This document shows, piece after piece, positions 23,148 to 35,152 of a stretch of DNA of 64,000 nt. The position numbers and the translations under genes were made by a program. Source of the stretch: Fulvia fulva (lineage: Eukaryota; Ascomycota; Dothideomycetes; Mycosphaerellales; Mycosphaerellaceae); contig NC_063013.1 in assembly GCF_020509005.1 (NCBI RefSeq), forward strand, positions 4,588,001 to 4,652,000. The letters run 5' to 3'. The notes beneath the pieces are model-generated. The model searched no databases, was not told the origin of the DNA, and saw nothing but the letters and a program-made list of their open reading frames with translations. Positions within the stretch are counted from its first letter, which is position 1. Every line of letters starts with the position of its first letter.

Positions 23148-24464
23148 ATGAAGTTGACTTTCAAGGACCTCAAACAGCAGAAGTTCACAATCGAGGCCGA
23201 CCCGAGCGAGAAGATCGGACAGGTGAAGGAGAAGATCAGCGCAGAGAAAGGATGGGAGCCTTCGACACAGAAGCTCATCTACTCGGGCAAGATTCTGCAA
23301 GATGACAACACTATCGAGTCGTACAAGATCGAGGAGAAGGGATTCATCGTTTGCATGACCTCCAAGGTAGGTCTTTTATCCGACATGATAGTTGCACTCA
23401 CGCTAACACAAGACAGCCAAAAGTCGCCCCATCAAAACCAGCAGAGCCATCGACACCTGCAAAGCCCGTATCGACCCCAGCAGCACCAGCCGCTCCACAG
23501 GCCGCGCCCTCTACAAACACTTCGCAACCGCCAGCGACCCCATCTCCTGCGCCTGCGTCGGCCGCCGCGACTTCAGAGCCCGCCAACTTCAATGACCCGT
23601 CTGCACTTGCACTCGGCGAGCAGCGCACAGCTGCCATCGCGGGCATGGAGGCCATGGGCTTCCCGCGCGATCAGATCGACCGGGCGATGCGCGCTGCCTT
23701 CTTCAACCCAGATCGTGCTGTGGAGTACCTTCTGAACGGTATCCCAGCAAGCGCACAGCAAGAGGAGCGACCAGCAGCTGCATCACCACGACCAGCTTCG
23801 AATCAGGGACAACAACCTGCTGCTCCAGCAGCGCCGGCGACAGAGACTGCAGCTCCTTCCGGTGATGAGCCGGTCAACCTCTTCGAGCAGGCCGCACAGG
23901 CAGGCAGAGGTGGCGCAGGTGCTCGCGGTGGCGCTGGCGCTGGTGCTGGTGCTGGTGCAGGTGCCGGAGGTCTTGCTGCAGCGCTCGGCGGAGGACAGGG
24001 CGGAGGTCAAGGTGGAGGACAAGGAGGTGCTGCCAACTTGGAGTTTCTAAGAAGCAACCCCCAGTTCCAGCAACTTCGTCAGGTCGTTCAGCAACAGCCA
24101 CAGATGCTCGAGCCGATTCTTCAGCAAGTCGCGGCTGGTAACCCACAGCTCGCTCAGATCATCACCCAGAACCCAGAACAATTTATGCAGCTACTGGCGG
24201 AGGATGGAGACGACGATGTTGCACTTCCTCCCGGCGCCCAGCAAATAAGTGTTACTGAGGAGGAGCGGGAGGCCATCGAGAGAGTAAGTCACCACACTTG
24301 TGACCTTATGGGTAAAATTTGACACTAACTTTTGTTTCCAGCTCTGTAGACTCGGATTTGAGCGAGACATGGTCATCCAGGCCTACTTCGCCTGCGATAA
24401 GAACGAAGAGCTCGCAGCCAACTTCCTCTTCGACCAGCCTGATGAACCTGACGAGTCGAACTAG
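23148..24464 (+). CDS. RAD23: UV excision repair protein RAD23 (UBL-UBA shuttle)
   Basis: Exons 23148-23366, 23417-24283 and 24342-24464 encode 402 residues. Residues 1-73 form a ubiquitin-like domain ([16 protein letters not shown], then [12 protein letters not shown]). A Pro/Ala linker leads to UBA1 near residues 143-182 ([20 protein letters not shown]). A Gly/Ala and GGQ repeat tract follows, then the XPC-binding domain ([18 protein letters not shown]) and UBA2 ([18 protein letters not shown]) at the C-terminus. Known: the protein carries ubiquitylated cargo to the proteasome and stabilises the Rad4/XPC damage sensor in nucleotide excision repair. The second intron separates UBA2 from the rest, and splicing restores the conserved order. 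Confidence 0.96.
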
Positions 24465-25885
24465 CCGGAGAGCGATATTGGCTATATTTCCGCACTCAGC
24501 AGCAGCAGGCGGCCACTCCCGAACATCCGGCCTTACCGAAACTGCACGTTCGACACGCACGAGGGATAAGACCACAATGACGATGACAACGACGTAAACG
24601 AGCTGCCGCATAGTGGCTGACCGGTGGGCGCAAGTACAAGTGCCTTTCAGCTGGCATAGGGAGTCTCAATTCAGACTATCGGTGAAGGGAGGGTAATTCA
24701 TACTTCTCAACTGTACATAGCCATGCAATGAGACGACAATGAGGAGTGCTTATCGTACTATGTGATATCCACGCCCGTGAATTCATCTCTTGCCTGTCAG
24801 TGAAACGTGGTGTGTCGTTGCATCGGGCGCGTCGTTCAATTGCGTCGTTGCTGTCTGAGACATCGTATAAGGATATATGTGCGCCTCAGCTTGTCCAATG
24901 TCGTCGAGAACTGCTACGCGACTATTCGAAGCCCATCGTTGTTCCGCTTTCTCTCCAGAGCGTTCAGCTGGATATCGTCTACATGCGCATAGAACCTTGG
25001 TCCTCCTTCGGATTTGGAGACAAGGCCACTTAGATTGACAGCACGAAGCGCTTGGTCGTTACCGTAGGTTCCGGTCATCTGTGCAACTTGTGTCGCCGCC
25101 ATCACACATGCATGCTGCGTGAGGGTACATGTATTGTTGAAACATCGGAGACAATGCGGCGGCGGATGTATCGACGACAGGGATTATGCTAGTTCACGGG
25201 AGCAAGCGCTCGTAGCTTCTTTGGGATATAGCGCCTTTTTGCACTCCAGAGTCCAACCCGGAAAGATGAACGTTCATGTATTGCCCTCTGCACGACGCCT
25301 CACCGTGCTCTTGCGAGTAGGCTCTCTCCAGAGGGCTATGGAACTTGTACTTGTTTTGCTTTGCAACCCTTAACTGCCGTCCTGCGGTTTTGTGCGACGC
25401 CAATGAACGATTGTCATTCTTGCATTTGACCAAGCGAACCAGCCGCCTCACACGCTCCTCCGTTGTTCGACTTCACTGTTGACATCGGAGCATCACTCGA
25501 AGGCTCGCTATTGCGGGCTCTTCAGTCTCCGACAGCCAGGTACGTTTCCTCACTCTCCTTCGAGTCTTGCATCAAGGGCGACAAGCGACGGCTGCGCTTG
25601 CATCTGCGTCCACTTCGATGCTCACTCGCTCGCCGCAATCCTACTGGGACGACAGCCACTGGTGGAGCAGCACAAGCGCTTTCGTCGCTGCTATAAGCAC
25701 AAGATCCTCGACTACGGCGACATTGTTGGACGGGCATTTATCCGAGGATATTTGTTGTGTTCTTCATTGATCCATTTCTGCCCTACTGCCTGCTGCAAAG
25801 CACGAAGCAATGTTTTCCTGAACTCGGCTCCTCACGACTTTACCGCCAAATCAATACAACCACAATTTTCTGCAAGCACGTTCGT
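24465..25885. other. 1.4-kb intergenic region: RAD23 3' end and DEP1 promoter/leader
   Basis: Several 60-150-codon open frames occur on both strands, none with recognisable protein character. A GTACGT donor-like site near 25541 and the long distance to the DEP1 start suggest a 5' leader that may contain an intron; this is inference. No repeat or RNA gene was recognised. Confidence 0.4.
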
Positions 25886-28800
25886 ATGGCCAGCTCGACA
25901 GCTAACAAGAATATCGCAGTCATGAGTCCCCACTCGCAGACCAGCACGACGACAGGGCAACGTCGCTCATCTGGCAAACCCGGCCGCTTTGATCCTTCGA
26001 TGCCACTGCACATGACCACAAGACGTGCTGCACAGAAGCTGCCATCACAAGGCTCCGATTCCTTCGATGGTTCTATAGATGAAAGCGAAAGTCGGAGAGG
26101 CTCTTTCAACGATATACGTCCAACAACATCACACAGTCTTGGCAGCCAGACGCCGGCAGCGTCAAGACGAGTGTCTGGTTCTTCTACCCACGATGCTTCT
26201 GAAATTAATGTATCATTCGAGTCGCAGTCATCGCCGAGCAAGAAGTCGGGGCGATTTCGATCAGATCCTTTCTCGCCAACTGTCGCAGCCACATCACCAT
26301 CCCGGAAAAGGAAGAGGACAACGCCAACGCCTCCAGGTACACCGAGCGGTAGCGGTGATGGGGAAATGCTTACCGGAAACGACGTCGCGGACCGCCATCC
26401 CCTCGACGTAGTCGAAGTGATACCGATGGATCAACTCTCCGACAGAGAAGAATCCCGCGAGAGTTCGCCATCGGATGATGAGCTTGCTGCAGACTATGGT
26501 GGCATTGCACAGTCGACAGAACTCACACCAGCAGCAACGCCGCTAGGGTCTCAGCCAGTCTCTCCAATCTCCGAAACATCAATGCAAGATATTGTGTTTC
26601 CTGCCAAGGTCGTTGAGCCAGTAACTGCCAAAGTGACAAAGGCTGCTGCGATCGTGGAAGAAGCAGAGGACCTCGATGATGCTGAAGATCTAGCAGAAGC
26701 CGACGAAATCGAAGAGGGCGACGATGTGGATGAGGATCATGCCACGCTTGGCCCCCGTCGACGTATAGCCGGCAGGCGACGCGCAGACCACCCAGATGCG
26801 AGGGTCGAAGCGACTTTGCGGCGGCAACTGCATATCAAATCTGCTTTTCGAGCTATCACTCGTTCGTTGAAGCCAATTCTGGCTGAGATCGCGCTCAAGA
26901 CCACGGAGCAGCTTGATGCCGATCCCCATCTGCACGAGCAGGTTCCTGAATACCAGGGTACAGAGGAGTGCGACGGCGTGCAGAAGCAGCTTGACGATAT
27001 CCTTGCTAGGCGTAAAGCTCAAATCGAGGCGCAGTACAAATGGAACAAGCAGAACCTACGGAAGACACTCGAGGGCGAGACGAGCGCACGAACAGCAACG
27101 ACCGAGCAGAAAGTGAACGACTTACGCGAAATACATCTAGATCGATTGGGCTACGATATGTTAACGATCGCCCGGAAAGCTCAGATGAGCACGCGAGAGC
27201 TTGGTGATGAGACTGACGACGAAGACGACAACGTGATACGAGCTCGTCAAGGCATGCAGTACCGGTTCGTCAGAACAGGTCCGCTTGGCCCGGAGTATGA
27301 GTCTGGAAGCCGGATGGCTCTGGAGGGCGAGCGCTCCATACAAGACCTTGAATCCCGCTTCAAGATGTTCGAAGCTGTACGCAACTATCGCAAAGCTGAT
27401 GAGCAGACCCGGATTCCTGCTGGCTTCACAGTGATGAATGACACAGCCCGTCGAGCAGCAACCGCACGTAAGGAAAGCATCCAAAACACACAAGTCCTTG
27501 CAGATGCCGCTACTGAGCAAGAGAGGCTTGACAACCTGCCTGTCATCCCAGTCATACCGAACGAGCAGGCACACGATTTGCAATTACTTGCCAAGCTTGC
27601 GACAAGGCCAGCAGTCCAGCCATTTCCCCAGTCGTTTTGGTACAATAAGCCGCCGCAGCACTCTCTAGGGCCTCCTTTCCAACCGCAGCGCATGGGCCCA
27701 CCGCAGACGCCCTTGCGGCCACCGATCTCGTTTGACCAGCCCCAGTCTCAAACATCACTGCGAGCTACATTTGCACATGAAGTTGCGGAGCGCACGCCCA
27801 CTCGTCCAAGCGAGAGCCCGCGACACAAAGCGGAACCGTCTCGTGGTGACCTGGCTTTTCTGCTGTCTCTGCCAACAGGCACATACCAAAAAGAGGAGCC
27901 ATCGCCGCGTGGCCCAGTCAAGCCGGCCGAGCCTGCATTATCCAGTCACGAATCTGTTCCTCCTTCGCCCGGTGCGGGTTCATTCCAACACACCACGGAA
28001 TCCGTGCAGCTCACTCCTAGTCGACTCGATCGTGAGGAGGAGTCATTACAGTCCAACACGAACAGTCGGGGAGACTTGAGCTCGGAGCAGTACCACCGTC
28101 CGTCGACCCTGGATCGTTCTCCCAGATTCACGCAGCCTGTAGAGCGCCCGGTCCATCACTTCTCGTCGGGACCACTGAGTATTGCTCGTGTCGACACAAC
28201 CGAGACGAAGGACGATGCGGGCACGGAAGTCCACTCCAAGGAGCAGAAACGAGAGGACCTGGCTCGGCATCCATCGCTGCCTCCCAAGCCGCCTGCTCCA
28301 GTCCGCGTGCCCTTTGATCCGCCCAGTATCCCTGGTGCATCCGACTCCCGCATCGGTCGGGATCAAGCTGAAGTGTTGTCGCCTCGCAAAGCAAGCATCG
28401 ACGAACTACTACAAAGGCCGCGCTCACGAGCATCATCCGACGTCAGTCAGTCAACGACTACTGAAGCCACAGCAGACAGCAGCACTGTTGGCGATGCCGA
28501 AAGGGGCCAGTCGAGAAATCAAGGTTCAAAAGCCATGCACAAGACCAGCAGGACAGACCGACTAGGCCTGTCAAGGAAGGCTTTCAAGCAAGGCAAGCAA
28601 AATGCCGGACGTCGACGCAGCAACAACGCCGAGCCGCCAGAAGGGAAGCCTCAGATCATGCGTTTTCGTCTCAACGGTCCTCCAGAAACCTCGGCTCCTC
28701 CTCGACCAAACATCACGAGCACCCCAACTGCTGCGCTGTCGCAAGTGGCTAACCACGAGCACTACCATCCACTCTCCTATGGCGGTTTCCCAATCTTCCC

Positions 28801-29293
28801 AGGACATACGATACCGCCACCCCCATCGTTACGTCGAGACCCGTATCCTTACCCGGGTAGCTATGAGTGGGGCGGGCACCATCGAAGAAGCCTCCAAGGG
28901 CCTCTGCCGCCAGCGCCCGGCTATGAACCATCTCATACTCCCCCATATGGTATGCCTCCTGGGCTTCCGCCTATGTTGCCGACAGGTGTGCCAAGCGGAG
29001 CAGGGGACTGGCATCTTTTTGGTCATCCGCCGTTTCGACATGTCTCGCAGCCATCAACACCGCACCAGGGTCAGCATCCCGGCCCCGGACCGCTGGGACA
29101 GTTTGGTGGACCTGCCATAGCACCGGCTAGTGATCATCGATCATCGTATGGATCAGGGCCTTCTGCGGGCATTCCAGCGTTTGCTCAGCAGAAGAGGCAG
29201 GAAGAGGGAAGCTCAAGGAGGCGTGCGCAGAGCGACTATGCTAAGCGTGATTTCAAGCATTATGATCCGACCACGAAGGCTCAGAAGCGCTGA
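25886..29293 (+). CDS. DEP1/Sds3-like subunit of the Rpd3L histone deacetylase complex
   Basis: The ATG at 25886 (MASSTANKNIAVMS) opens an intronless frame of 1,135 residues; the same frame is open upstream but has no earlier ATG. The N-terminus is Ser/Thr-rich with basic patches, followed by an acidic stretch (EEAEDLDDAEDLAEADEIEE). The Sds3-like domain occupies about residues 290-480, beginning RRIAGRRRADHPDARVEA and continuing with long charged helices (QLDDILARRKAQIEAQYKW). The remainder is proline-rich and disordered, ending in a His/Pro/Gly tail. Known: Sds3-like proteins are structural subunits of the Sin3-Rpd3 corepressor. Both Sds3 and Dep1 carry this domain; the length and N-terminal position favour the long Dep1-type form of filamentous fungi. 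Confidence 0.8.
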   Translation: MASSTANKNIAVMSPHSQTSTTTGQRRSSGKPGRFDPSMPLHMTTRRAAQKLPSQGSDSFDGSIDESESRRGSFNDIRPTTSHSLGSQTPAASRRVSGSSTHDASEINVSFESQSSPSKKSGRFRSDPFSPTVAATSPSRKRKRTTPTPPGTPSGSGDGEMLTGNDVADRHPLDVVEVIPMDQLSDREESRESSPSDDELAADYGGIAQSTELTPAATPLGSQPVSPISETSMQDIVFPAKVVEPVTAKVTKAAAIVEEAEDLDDAEDLAEADEIEEGDDVDEDHATLGPRRRIAGRRRADHPDARVEATLRRQLHIKSAFRAITRSLKPILAEIALKTTEQLDADPHLHEQVPEYQGTEECDGVQKQLDDILARRKAQIEAQYKWNKQNLRKTLEGETSARTATTEQKVNDLREIHLDRLGYDMLTIARKAQMSTRELGDETDDEDDNVIRARQGMQYRFVRTGPLGPEYESGSRMALEGERSIQDLESRFKMFEAVRNYRKADEQTRIPAGFTVMNDTARRAATARKESIQNTQVLADAATEQERLDNLPVIPVIPNEQAHDLQLLAKLATRPAVQPFPQSFWYNKPPQHSLGPPFQPQRMGPPQTPLRPPISFDQPQSQTSLRATFAHEVAERTPTRPSESPRHKAEPSRGDLAFLLSLPTGTYQKEEPSPRGPVKPAEPALSSHESVPPSPGAGSFQHTTESVQLTPSRLDREEESLQSNTNSRGDLSSEQYHRPSTLDRSPRFTQPVERPVHHFSSGPLSIARVDTTETKDDAGTEVHSKEQKREDLARHPSLPPKPPAPVRVPFDPPSIPGASDSRIGRDQAEVLSPRKASIDELLQRPRSRASSDVSQSTTTEATADSSTVGDAERGQSRNQGSKAMHKTSRTDRLGLSRKAFKQGKQNAGRRRSNNAEPPEGKPQIMRFRLNGPPETSAPPRPNITSTPTAALSQVANHEHYHPLSYGGFPIFPGHTIPPPPSLRRDPYPYPGSYEWGGHHRRSLQGPLPPAPGYEPSHTPPYGMPPGLPPMLPTGVPSGAGDWHLFGHPPFRHVSQPSTPHQGQHPGPGPLGQFGGPAIAPASDHRSSYGSGPSAGIPAFAQQKRQEEGSSRRRAQSDYAKRDFKHYDPTTKAQKR

Positions 29294-30480
29294 AGGACGG
29301 GTACGTCTTTGTAATCGATTCGCAAGTTGGACATACCAGGGGTGGTATGCATAAGATAGAATTGTCTCCACAAAGCTTGGGGCCATCGCACGGCATTGTC
29401 AGCCGACTGTATTTTATCGTCACCACGACGTCCCATCTTGTACACTATGAAGTCCTTCGTATTCGCGCTTCGCCGTCGCCATCGATCTTGAAGCACTTGC
29501 TCGCCATGCATAGTGTCTGTCGTAAGCGGAACAGCGTAACCGAAGCCATCGGCATACTGTATCAGCAAGCCAGCCGGGATCACTCAATCCCGATCCGTAC
29601 CTTGAGTCTAAACCGTGCAACATCCTTCCTCCTGCATCGTTCTACCCTGTTTCTCCCTCCCGACCAGTGCAGAATGCAGATAGTGATACTGTATCGACCA
29701 CGCCCCGGCCGGAAGCCATGAGCACGGCGGGTTGAACGTCTCTTCATCGTCGGGCAGGTCAGCGTTGATGTAACGGTGAGCATGCCTTCGGTCGAGGCCG
29801 GAGAAGTTGAAGAGCGTTGCAACTGTTGACATCAGCTCTTCTGGTTGGCAACGACCGCAAGACGCAAGAAGATGAAGTCACGCAGCAGTTGCACGACGCG
29901 TGTTATGGCTGCAGATGACAAGCGCTGGTCCTGCTGTGGCATAGCACAAGACGCGGTGTTGTCCTGATTCGCTTGAAGCTCGAAGCAGATCCACGACTGC
30001 AATCTCCCGCTGGCCGCACTGGCCACCGACGCCAACGTCTGTCGCGCACCTCTTCTTCTCTCCTGCTGTTGCAAGACGCCTGTCTCGTCGACGATAATAA
30101 TACCGCACTTGCTCCCTTGTGAGCGTCCCTTCCTTTTACCGACTACGCGACAGCAGCTTCATTCTTTCAGCTGCTCGTCCGCAATTCACTCCTTTCTCAT
30201 ACTGCAGCTGGTCCCGCGTGGTCTGCAGAGATCACAGGTATGTGAATGTGCAATCGCTCATGTGATCAACCGACTGTGGACACATTGCCTTGAGCACAAT
30301 AGCACACATGCACCTCTATTGTCTCGTGTACTGATCTTATCTGCTACGTAGTCTTTACAATCATTATCGCCGGAAACCCAACCACACTGCACCGACCTCT
30401 TCGATACGAGACCCGCCTTCGCGAACAGTCCAAGCCACGAGCGAGGACTGCACTGCTGGAGCAAGAGCATTGCTTAAGAT
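29294..30480. other. 1.2-kb intergenic region
   Basis: Minus-strand open frames of 60-100 codons tile 29281-30108, but they overlap each other in different frames, lack a consistent splice model and show no domain. The right part should hold the promoter and leader of the next gene. A GTATGT donor-like site near 30239 and a CTACGTAG acceptor-like site near 30350 could mark a 5' UTR intron. Confidence 0.35.
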
Positions 30481-31020
30481 ATGATCCGAAACCTCATTGC
30501 ACGAGACAATCCTGCGCCAGGACCGGATCGCACCATGGTCAACTTGCTGGTAGTACTCCTAGTACTACTGATCTTCGCACTCTTGCTTGTTGCAGGCCTT
30601 CTCTTCCTCCGCCATCGCAGGAGAGTGGCTCGCAAGCAACTGGCATTGCCTCAGTACGACGAGAAGCGACTATCGAATGCCTCGACCCTTTCATCACACC
30701 GTCGTGTGATGGTCCGACCTTCAGAATCAGTCTACGTCTACCAGGAGAAGCAGAGTCTGGTCGAAAACTCGGACAGCCCGCCACAGAGCCCACTGCCGGA
30801 GATTCATATCACGTTCCCGGAAGAGGTTGATGCTGCCGGCAAGCGCAAATCTGGGCGGGTTGTGGTGGTGCGTGTTGGAGATACTGGCGTGGGACTAGAG
30901 CCTGTCGACGATACACTGCCGGCATACCGACAGAATGAGGGCGACCGATTCCAGTCATTAGACCTGGAGAGGATCGGTGGTCTGGTTGAGAAGGCCAGAA
31001 ATGCGCCTTCGAAGGAATAA
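30481..31020 (+). CDS. Small single-pass membrane protein, unknown function
   Basis: A single exon encodes 179 residues. A short N-terminus is followed by a strongly hydrophobic leucine/valine segment at about residues 20-43 (MVNLLVVLLVLLIFALLLVA), then a basic stop-transfer cluster (RHRRRVARKQ). The tail is Ser/Pro-rich and probably cytosolic, with an acidic PEIHITFPEEVD segment and PAYRQNE near the end. A second in-frame ATG (Met19) sits exactly before the membrane segment and could be the true start. No known domain was recognised; similar one-helix proteins with disordered tails are common hypothetical proteins in Pezizomycotina. Confidence 0.65.
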   Translation: MIRNLIARDNPAPGPDRTMVNLLVVLLVLLIFALLLVAGLLFLRHRRRVARKQLALPQYDEKRLSNASTLSSHRRVMVRPSESVYVYQEKQSLVENSDSPPQSPLPEIHITFPEEVDAAGKRKSGRVVVVRVGDTGVGLEPVDDTLPAYRQNEGDRFQSLDLERIGGLVEKARNAPSKE

Positions 31021-31766
31021 ACCCTGACCTCAAAATGGAATGTGCGAAGCTGTAACGATGATAACGACCAACAACTCTTTCTCCCCAGCGCAAGTTCTAC
31101 ATTCAGCACGGCAGCACCAGCCTCGAAGTTTGTTTCAGCACCGCAAGAGTAGAGATCCCGGCCTCTGCTCGATGCAACACACGACCACACGCACTTATAC
31201 TCTGCGCCTATCAATATATTGAGAGCATCATCACCGCACGACCGAGACGAATGCTGGATTATGGCGCAGATGGAGAATGGAAGGCATTCCTTCTCCTTAA
31301 TGTGTTACTACAGGCAGCATATGCTAGCCTTTCTTCTTCTTAGCGAGATTACGGGACCTGCGATGAAAGAGGTTCCCATAGAAGCGACAGTGATTTGGTG
31401 GTTCAGTTCTCTTTTTTGGCCCCCTCCTCAAAACTCAGTGTAGTCGTAGTGTATATGCTTCAGCAGGTAGCCGCATGGTCGGTTGCAAGAAGCATGGAAT
31501 GAAATGGACCTTGACGCGATTCGATTGTACCACTCGTCAGTAGAATGTGTCCCCAGAGTGATTCAATAGCGCGAACGTGAAAGACGTACCGTGTGTCAGA
31601 CTCGTGTCAATCCATTCATGTCCATTGGTGGGGATATCGCGGGCACATGTCAAGTCCTCCTTCAGCTTCTCATCTCGATCCTCCAACTCCTTACACTCCT
31701 TGACAACTTTTCTGTCTCTTACCTTACAATGTCGCGGTGACGACACCCTTTTCCTTCCGAGCTGAC
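31021..31766. other. Intergenic region upstream of GPI13
   Basis: Contains the 3' end of the small membrane protein gene and the GPI13 promoter. No coding frame, RNA gene or repeat is supported. Confidence 0.45.
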
Positions 31767-34700
31767 ATGGTGGATGCCGCGCCTGATACCGCGTCTGCGG
31801 ATCTCAAGGCAAGAAACAAGCGTCTCTCGTTGAACTTTCGTGTACAACATGGCATTGTAGTTGCCTTTTTCTTGCTAATACTGTATGCATATGGGACATG
31901 ACTAGAACGTGAACGCGACTGATGCTTGGCAGAATCTTCCACGCGCTCGCAATCTACCTCTTCTGCAGCGGCTTCCTCCTGTCGCGACTCGTCCTCCAAG
32001 ACCGCTCCGAATGCGCCATCCCTCCTGTCGACCTCAGCCATAGCGTGGGCACTTTTACACCGGGATCGCAAGAGACGGGATGTTGGCACCCAAAGACCTT
32101 CGACAAAGCCGTAGTCATCATCGTCGATGCGCTTCGCTACGATTTCACTGTACCTTTCCAACCCAAGTCTACGAACGATCCACCGCACTACTTCCATGAT
32201 GCTTTACCCATTCTCTACGAGACCTCGGTCAGGGAGCCTCAGAATGCCTTCCTCCGACCTTTCATCGCCGACCCGCCGACTACAACCCTCCAGCGACTGA
32301 AAGGACTTACGACTGGTACCCTCCCTACGTTCATAGATGCCGGGTCAAACTTTGCAGGAACAGCGATTGACGAGGATAACCTGGTAGAGCAGCTCTTCAA
32401 AGCTGGCAAGAAGGTCGTACATCTAGGAGACGACACATGGCACTCCCTTTTCCCAGGGTACTTCGAGCCGAACCTCACGCGGGCATACGATTCTTTCAAC
32501 GTGTGGGACTTGCATACTGTGGACAATGGCGTGAATGAGCACCTCTTCCCCCTCTTGCAACCGTCTATGAAAGGACGTTGGGATGTAATCTTTGGGCACT
32601 ATCTAGGCGTGGATCATGCTGGACATCGATATGGACCGGACCATCCTGCCATGGCTGAGAAGTTGAAGCAGATGGATGGAGTGTTCCGCAGAATGATCGA
32701 GACTCTGGATGATGATACGTTGCTCGTAGTCATGGGAGATCACGGCATGGATGTCAAGGGTGATCATGGAGGCGAGTCTGATGATGAGGTGCAAGCTGCG
32801 CTATGGATGTACTCGAAAGCTGGAGTGTTTGGGAGGAAGAATGAGGCAACTCTGGAACCTCCGGCTCATGCGAAGATACGACCGACTGCGCAAATTGATC
32901 TTGTGCCGACGCTGTCTTTGTTGCTGGGATTGCCGGTACCATTCAACAATTTGGGTGCGCCGATTGAAGAAGCGTTCCACGGGTCCAGCAAGGTCACAGA
33001 GCCAAATAATCGCAATCTTGCGGAAGTGGCTCGTCTTACTGCTGCGCAAATCCATCGATACCAGGGAGAATATGCAAAGGCCCGGGGACTTGGTGAGGCA
33101 GTAGTTCATCAAGCGGAAAAGCTGTGGCAAGCCGCGAACGAGAAGTGGGAGACAATTGCTCTTGGAGGCAAGTCTGGACTGCAGTCAACTAACGAGGCGA
33201 CATATGTGGCTTACGGAGACTACCAGACGGAGAACCTGTCGATTTGCAAAGCTCTGTGGGCACGCTTTGATCTGGTCAGCATGGCAATGGGTATCATTAC
33301 CCTGGTCGGCACTTTCGCTGCCATTGTGATGTACGCTCAGGCAGTCAACGACACTTGTGATCGTGCTGCGCTGACATCGCCTTTGCTCACCTGGGGACTA
33401 ATGGGAAGCGCAGCCGGTGGAGTCGCTGGAGCCGCGTTGGGCGCTCTGCCAGGCCTAGCCTTGCCTACCCTGGTCGCCTTCGGAACTGCCATGGGTGGTA
33501 TCATAGCGACACTGCTAGGATTCTGGCCAGCGAGACAGCTTCTCAAATTCCCGGTACCGACGACATTCTGGGGATGGCTGTGCACGTTGGTCACGGTCCT
33601 GCTTTGTGTCGGCTTCGCAGCCAACTCTTTCACGATCTGGGAGGATGAGCAGCTCTTGTTCATTCTCTCCACATTTGCGGTGGCGATGCTGGCGTCGTCA
33701 CTCGGCCAAGCCGATCCTCAAGATCAGATCCTGGGAGCGCTGAATTCCTTGTCTTTCCTGGTCACTACACGGGTCAGTTCTTTGTCGCGACTCTGTCGAG
33801 AAGAGCAGATGCCCAATTGCAGGTCTTCATACTACGCTTCGGCGACCTCGTCCACGTCAGCGAAATGGCAATTGACGATACCGTTCGCCGTTGCCCTTCT
33901 GCTACCATCTGCCATCAAGTACTTCTTCGTTCGCACGAAGAACTATCATGGATCTGCCGTTATCTGGATCGGGATCGCCCTTCGCCTGGGCTTGATCATG
34001 GTGGCCAGTTTCTGGGCTTTGGATGCCGCCGACGACGGTGACTGGTGGCCAGAGCTGTCGAAAGGCACTCTGAAGACTACCAGGACTCTCCTTGCCCAAG
34101 TCGTGCTTGCTATAGCATTCGCGGCAGGATATGCCACGTACCTCTTTGCTTCCCCCTTGCTTGCAGTCAAGAGAGAAGAGATTGAGGAGAAATCAAAGAC
34201 GACAGCAAAGCCGATCAACGACGACGTTAATGCACCCATCCTCACCACTATCAAGGAGAAGCGCGAACCTCGCTCGAAGCTGATCATTTACGGCTATGCC
34301 AATACTCACGGAACGAGATACCTCCTGCTACCCTGCGCGTGGCTCCTCGCACTACTCCTAGTCCAGAAACCTATGGGCCAAGGCGCAATAGCACTGTGCA
34401 TGGTCTCAATCCTCAACATCTTAGAAGTCATCGATGCGAACAACCTCCGCCGCTCGCCTCTCGGTCCAATCCTCCTAGCGCTTCTTGGCCAGTTCTACTT
34501 CTTCAAGACCGGTCATCAAGCAGCACTAGTCACGATCCAGTGGGAATCAGCTTTCATTCCGTTGAAGACTGTACAGTACCCGTGGAGTCCACTCCTCGTC
34601 ACTCTCAACACCTTTGGTCCGCAGATACTGTGTGCCATTGCGGTACCCGCGATATCAATGTGGAAGGTACCGCCGAAACATCCTGCGCTACTGGGACGTG

Positions 34701-34933
34701 TAGCAGGTAGTATGGCCACACATGTCTTGTTTTATGTTGCGGTCGCTATCGCGACTGTCGCGGAGACGGCGTGGTTGAGGAGGCACTTGATGTTGTATCG
34801 AGTGTTTATGCCCCGAATGTTGACGGCCGTGGTGGTGCTCCTGCTAGTTGAGTTTGTGGGAGCCGTCATAGCATTGGTGGGTGTGAGGTGGAGTGTGGTT
34901 AGTGTTGGGGACGTGTTCGGGTGGCCAGAATAG
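31767..34933 (+). CDS. GPI13: GPI ethanolamine phosphate transferase 3 (PIG-O)
   Basis: Exon 1 (31767-31882) and exon 2 (31933-34933), separated by a 50-bp intron, encode 1,038 residues. The first membrane helix spans the junction (GIVVAFFLLI joined to LIFHALAIYLFCSGF). The lumenal alkaline-phosphatase-fold domain shows VVIIVDALRYDF, HYLGVDHAGHRYGPDHPAM and the metal ligands MGDHGMDVKGDHGGES. Many C-terminal membrane segments follow, with the conserved CREEQMPNC loop. Known: the enzyme adds phosphoethanolamine to the third mannose of the GPI anchor precursor in the ER, the group later linked to protein. The upstream exon supplies the cytosolic N-terminus and is needed for a complete first helix. 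Confidence 0.95.
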
Positions 34934-35152
34934 AGGGCACATAGAACGATGTACATACTGTAATGTGTTGCTACATACAAGGATCCGATTACATGCTCCT
35001 GTATGTCTCTTCAACTTGCCGTGCATGAAGACCCTGGCTCCAATCAAGCATGTGAAGATGGCGGCTGCCGATCGCCAGCTTGGCAGGGCAGGTCCGCAAC
35101 CTTAAACCTCAACGTCTAAAGTCGATTGCGTCCCACAACACCACAAACGACC

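Noticed and set aside
25757..25885. N-terminal extension of the DEP1-like frame
   Set aside because: The frame is open but begins with a non-ATG codon; the first in-frame ATG is at 25886.
24746..25925. Several 60-150-codon open frames between RAD23 and DEP1
   Set aside because: Different frames and strands, no domain, no consistent splicing; typical chance frames in GC-balanced DNA.
29281..30108. Chain of minus-strand open frames of 60-100 codons
   Set aside because: Frames overlap each other, no splice model joins them into one protein, and no domain or biased codon use is visible. Left as unresolved non-coding.
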